Assembly (NCBI GenBank): GCA_950106755.1
Contig: OX467092.1
Coordinates: 12,028,001 to 12,092,000, forward strand
Direction of reading: 5' to 3'
DNA from: Climacium dendroides
Taxonomy: Eukaryota > Streptophyta > Bryopsida > Hypnales > Climaciaceae
Length of the DNA stretch: 64,000 nt
Below are positions 60,588 through 64,000 of this stretch, one piece after another. The number at the start of each line of letters is the position of its first letter. Positions within the stretch are counted from its first letter, which is position 1. The notes below the pieces were generated by a model that was not told where the DNA came from, did no database searches, and saw only the letters and a program-made list of their open reading frames with translations. A program made the translations under genes and the position numbers.

Positions 60588-62003
60588 CTAAGTTGGAATA
60601 GACTCTTCTCTAGGCATCATAGGCTTGTGTCCATGCATAAGTTCAATGGGCATATAACCTGTAACTGTACTATGAGTGGTTCTATCAGCCCACAAAGAAA
60701 ACGGAAGTAGTTTAGGCCATATATTGGCCTTCCCTTTACAAGCCTTAACCAATGTATGAATAATAGGGGGATGACCCCTTTCACTCTTGCCATTGGCCTC
60801 GGGATTGTAAGCAGTTGTTAATCTCAACTTCACTCCATATCTCTCAAAGAAATTTCGCGCTTCAACAACATCCAATTCTCCTCTATCAGCTCTCATCTGA
60901 CCAATACTCCCATATCGATTGAAAATATCTTCAAGTATAAACTGGCAAACTGCTTCAGTGGTTTTGGTTCTCAACGCTCTTTCCTCAACAAAATTTGAAA
61001 GTTTTTCTCTTGCCAAAACAAGATATCTCATACCCCAAATTCCAGGTGGCATTATAACCAAATCAATCACCCACTGAAAATGAATAGAAGGAGGATAAGT
61101 AGGATGTAACTCATCTCTATATCGAATCTTTGATTGAAGTTGACATGTAACATATGAAGCAACAAACTCCTCCACATCTTTATATAAACCCTTCCACCAA
61201 TACCGCTCTTTGATCTTGGTATAAGTGACCCAAATTCCTCTATGACCAGCCCAAAGAGCATCATGAAACTCTCGAAGCACTTGGTTTTTAGTTTCAAAAT
61301 CATCAATCACTCTTAATGGCAACCCATCAGTTCTCTTTGCCTTCTTCCATAAAAAACTATCTTGCAAAAGATACCCATAAGATTGATGTCTGATGTCTTT
61401 GAAAGCTTTGTCCGTCCATTCTTCTTGCCTCTCCAAAGTACTTATATAGAATCCAATATCCCTTAATCTTCCGTTGTAAAGCTCTTCTCTGAATGGCAAT
61501 GCTTCATTAACCCCACTCTGTATGTCTGTAGCCAATACATAACCTTTATCTTCAATATCTTCATCTTTTTCGTAGCTCATTATTTCTTCTTCATCAAAGT
61601 ATTTGGCTCTTGACAACATATTCGCCACAGGGTTCATCTTGCCCGTAATGTGCTTTAAAATTGGATTCAATGACTTGATGTACGCTATCCATCGAAGCAT
61701 TGCAATATCTGGTGAATTGCAATTAGAAATCATACCCAAAAGAGGTAAACAGTCCATCTCCAATACAACATCAACACCAATGATATAATTTCTTTCTGCT
61801 TTCAAAGCTATAAGCACATCCCAAAGCTCCCTCTTAACTTGTGGATAAGCTCTTTGACGCTCAGTAAGTATCCTTGCTCCAAACCGGATAGCAAATCGAT
61901 TTCCTTCTGCATCATCTTGGCCAACAGTCCACCCTATGGCTATTGGACTTGTGTCAACTGTTACAATCACCGGTCTTCCACTTTCATATTCAACCTGCTT
62001 CAA
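60588..62003 (-). pseudogene. RNase H and integrase core of the Ty3/Gypsy pol
   Basis: RNase H shows VTVDTSPIAIGW, the glutamate in KREL and EMDCLP. The last catalytic Asp (usual ADALSR) is Asn in ANMLSR. The integrase zinc region keeps HDALWAGH and one Cys in YVTCQ, but the first Cys is Tyr. The core keeps the DDE set: IDLVIMP, RADRG and NGKSERGH. It is separated from reverse transcriptase by an in-frame TAG at 62,016-62,018 and from its C-terminal part by TAG at 60,588. Confidence 0.85.
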
Positions 62004-62015
62004 AATTGGCGGCGA

Positions 62016-63560
62016 CTACAAGATGTTCTTCAATTCTTTCATTGCCAAATCTTGCTCATGTTTCCAAACAAACTTGTTCTTTTTTCTCAATAGCTTATAA
62101 AGGGCTTCTGATATATGAGCAAAATGTGGAATCCAAATCTGATAAAAGACACATGCTCCTAGAAACCTCCTTACTTTAGTAGTATTGCTAAAAGCCTTCA
62201 TCTTGCCAATAGCATCTACTTTCTCAGGATTAGGTTTCCTCCCATACCATCCACATTGGTGTCCAACAACCAAAATCTCATTAGTTCCAAATCTAGATTT
62301 TTCAATAGAAAGAGTTAGATTCACCTCTTCTATTCTGCTCAAGATGTTGTCTACATCTCTAATGTGCTCACTCACAAATGTTCTACACCCATCATTTTGA
62401 ATACTACAATCTCTGTTTGCCTCTTCACATCCTTTAATAGGAATGTCATCTATAAACGGTATAGTTTTGTGTGGTACAAACTCCTTCAAAATTTGATTCA
62501 TAGCATTCTGCATATGTGCTACCGAATTGGTAGCACCTTGAGGCAATGTACACATTCTAACCAACCCAAGTGGAGTTTTCATAGTTGTCAAATCCCTACT
62601 CTCAAATGCAAGTTGGAATTGATCATAACCCGAATACAAATCTCCAATAGAGTAAATAGCATGCCCCGCAAACGCTTCTGCTACTTCATCAACAATAGGC
62701 CCCGATCCTTTGTTTCGTATGGTTACCTTGTTAGCTGGCTGCATATCTTGCATAAATCGCAATGCTCCAGACTTTTTAGGCACAGTAAACCATCGATTAG
62801 AATATGGAGCCATCGAAGGCTCCAGTATCCCCATGCGCACCTTCTCTTTCAATAATTCAATCAACTTGGGGAGCAAAGCTCGTGGAACCGGTATAGGTTT
62901 CAAATCCCATGGCACATGCGGAACTGTGAATATAACCATTGGTGCTACCACATTTGGATGCACACATCCGATCTCATCTGATGAAGAAGCAAATGCCTTT
63001 CCATGAGTAGAAAACATGTCTCGAAATTTCTTTCTCTCCAACTCCAATAAAAATCCATCTCCTCCAATCTTGAGACTTGCTAATGTTTCTTCTGTAAATA
63101 CATGACCAATCTTCTTCAAACCTCTAAGACTTGGCTCCTTCTCCGCTTGTCTAATATGCTTATCAATATCCGATGGTAATTGTATCGCTACTGGCTTCAC
63201 CTTCTTCGCCACTGTTTTGTACTTTGTATATACAGCAACTTCCTTTCTCAATCCATAGCTCCCACATTCATCAAATAATGACATCGCCTTGAAGATTTCA
63301 TCATATAATGTTTGCGAATGTATGCTGATCACAATGTCAATAGTATCATCCTCCATTCCATACATTTTCAACGTCTTCAAAAATTGCATTACATTATCCG
63401 TCATACCTTTCTCTTCATAGACTCCATGAATGCTTTCTTCGTCCAAAAGTAAGTTCATACTCCTCAAATTATTCTCCATTTTTCTCACAACCTTTTTATA
63501 TACACGGTCTAAATCTCCAACACACACAAACCGCACAAACCCACACTCTGTCATACCCAA
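62016..63560 (-). pseudogene. Reverse transcriptase of the Ty3/Gypsy pol
   Basis: The palm motifs are present: DLYSGYDQFQL (motif A), LPQGATNSVAHMQ (motif B) and PFIDDIPIKG, where FIDD is the YxDD-type catalytic box. The connection segment ends near NKFVWKHEQ before an in-frame TAG at 62,016. The region upstream of LKPIPVPRALLPKLIEL is the linker between protease and RT. The first Met of the open frame is not a meaningful start, since pol is normally part of a polyprotein. Confidence 0.88.
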
Positions 63561-63649
63561 AATTCCACTCTCAATAGTATGTACACCGGGGAATTTTAGA
63601 CTTCTAGATTCATGTGCACCCGCGAACCCCCATACTCCGCGCGTGCTCT

Positions 63650-63997
63650 CTAGAAATCCTCAAAGTCATGAGAGCAAAATTTCAGTGGCCCTTCTCTGAG
63701 TTGAAGTCGATGCCTTTCATTCTCAGGCTTCACTGTCAAGAATTGAACAGACTTTTTATCATCAAGACTTCGAATTCGTGCATAATGAGAACCATCATCC
63801 AATACTTTGGTTTCCATTCTTGAGGCGGTAATATATGGTTGGCCTAGTATAACTGGATATGCTCCTTGATTTGATACAAAGAAATTCTGCTCCACTTCCA
63901 CATCTCCAATCTTAGCACAAATTGACGGACAAGCTCCGATGAGAAAAAGGCACGTGTGCTGGTCCATGTGGACTACGAATCCGACAACAGCGAGCAT
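63650..63997 (-). pseudogene. Retropepsin C-terminal fragment
   Basis: The stretch ACPSICAKIGDVEVEQNFFV followed by YPVILGQPYI and YARIRS fits the second half of a retroviral-type aspartic protease, where an ILG(Q)P strand closes the fold. The catalytic D-S/T-G half is not in this frame and would lie at or beyond the right edge. It is out of frame with the reverse transcriptase segment, so a frameshift or lost segment lies between 63,560 and 63,650. Confidence 0.7.
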
Positions 63998-64000
63998 GAA

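Larger units (their letters stand above)
60066..64000 (-). mobile_element. Ty3/Gypsy retrotransposon internal region, partial
   Basis: On the minus strand, reading from the right edge, the order is protease end, reverse transcriptase, RNase H, integrase with GPY/F-type C terminus, polypurine tract, LTR. RNase H before integrase is the Ty3/Gypsy order. The gag region and 5' LTR lie beyond 64,000. Stops and a frameshift show that this copy cannot make a full polyprotein. Confidence 0.9.

Overview
The window looks like nuclear DNA of a plant-lineage eukaryote, more likely a non-flowering streptophyte than a bacterium or an angiosperm gene space, but I cannot name the organism. The evidence is about 30 kb of 172-178 bp satellite with higher-order repeats, short GT-AG introns of 107-223 bp, a Ty3/Gypsy retroelement with an initiator-tRNA-Met-type primer site, several MITE-like foldbacks, plant-telomere-like TTTAGGG motifs, and a plant-style HAD/NIF phosphatase carrying DLNG in place of DxDx(T/V). 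Most of the DNA is AT-rich. Only a central island at about 30.4-39.6 kb is clearly richer in GC and gene-like.

Layout. 1-29,935: one uninterrupted head-to-tail satellite array (about 168 monomers) with a nested series of exact higher-order periods (1245, 3009, 1058, 1065, 2477 and 2644 bp), ending in a decayed monomer. 30,477-31,495: a 66-bp duplication and a 146-bp tandem repeat. 32,578-38,794: eleven copies of a GC-rich hairpin palindrome, all in non-coding parts of a gene cluster. 33,287-37,304: a spliced, now broken gene whose product combines an N-terminal region, a ParB/Srx-like domain and a degenerate beta-class DNA-methyltransferase-like domain, followed by an acidic and coiled-coil tail. 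37,444-38,684: an apparently intact three-exon HAD (FCP1/NIF-type) phosphatase-like gene. 38,922-39,560: an unrecognised Ser/Pro-rich ORF. 39,891-40,590: nested foldbacks. 40.6-59.0 kb: AT-rich repeat debris with two classifiable MITEs (Harbinger-like with TTA duplication, CACTA-like), several foldbacks, a candidate solo LTR, three diverged copies of one repeat, and a GC-rich octamer-repeat island. 59,070-64,000: a degenerate Ty3/Gypsy element on the minus strand whose 3' LTR is followed at once by a primer-binding site and a second short ORF, suggesting two elements sharing one LTR. The right end of the element lies outside the window.

How the parts may relate. The three central genes are all on the plus strand, tightly spaced, and separated or interrupted by introns and spacers carrying the same palindrome, so they may form one co-evolving unit. 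A ParB-like protein, a methyltransferase-like fold and a set of iterated palindromes in one locus is the most unusual feature here. The functional link is inference only; the first gene has two in-frame stops and one frameshift, while the second reads open through three phase-matched exons.
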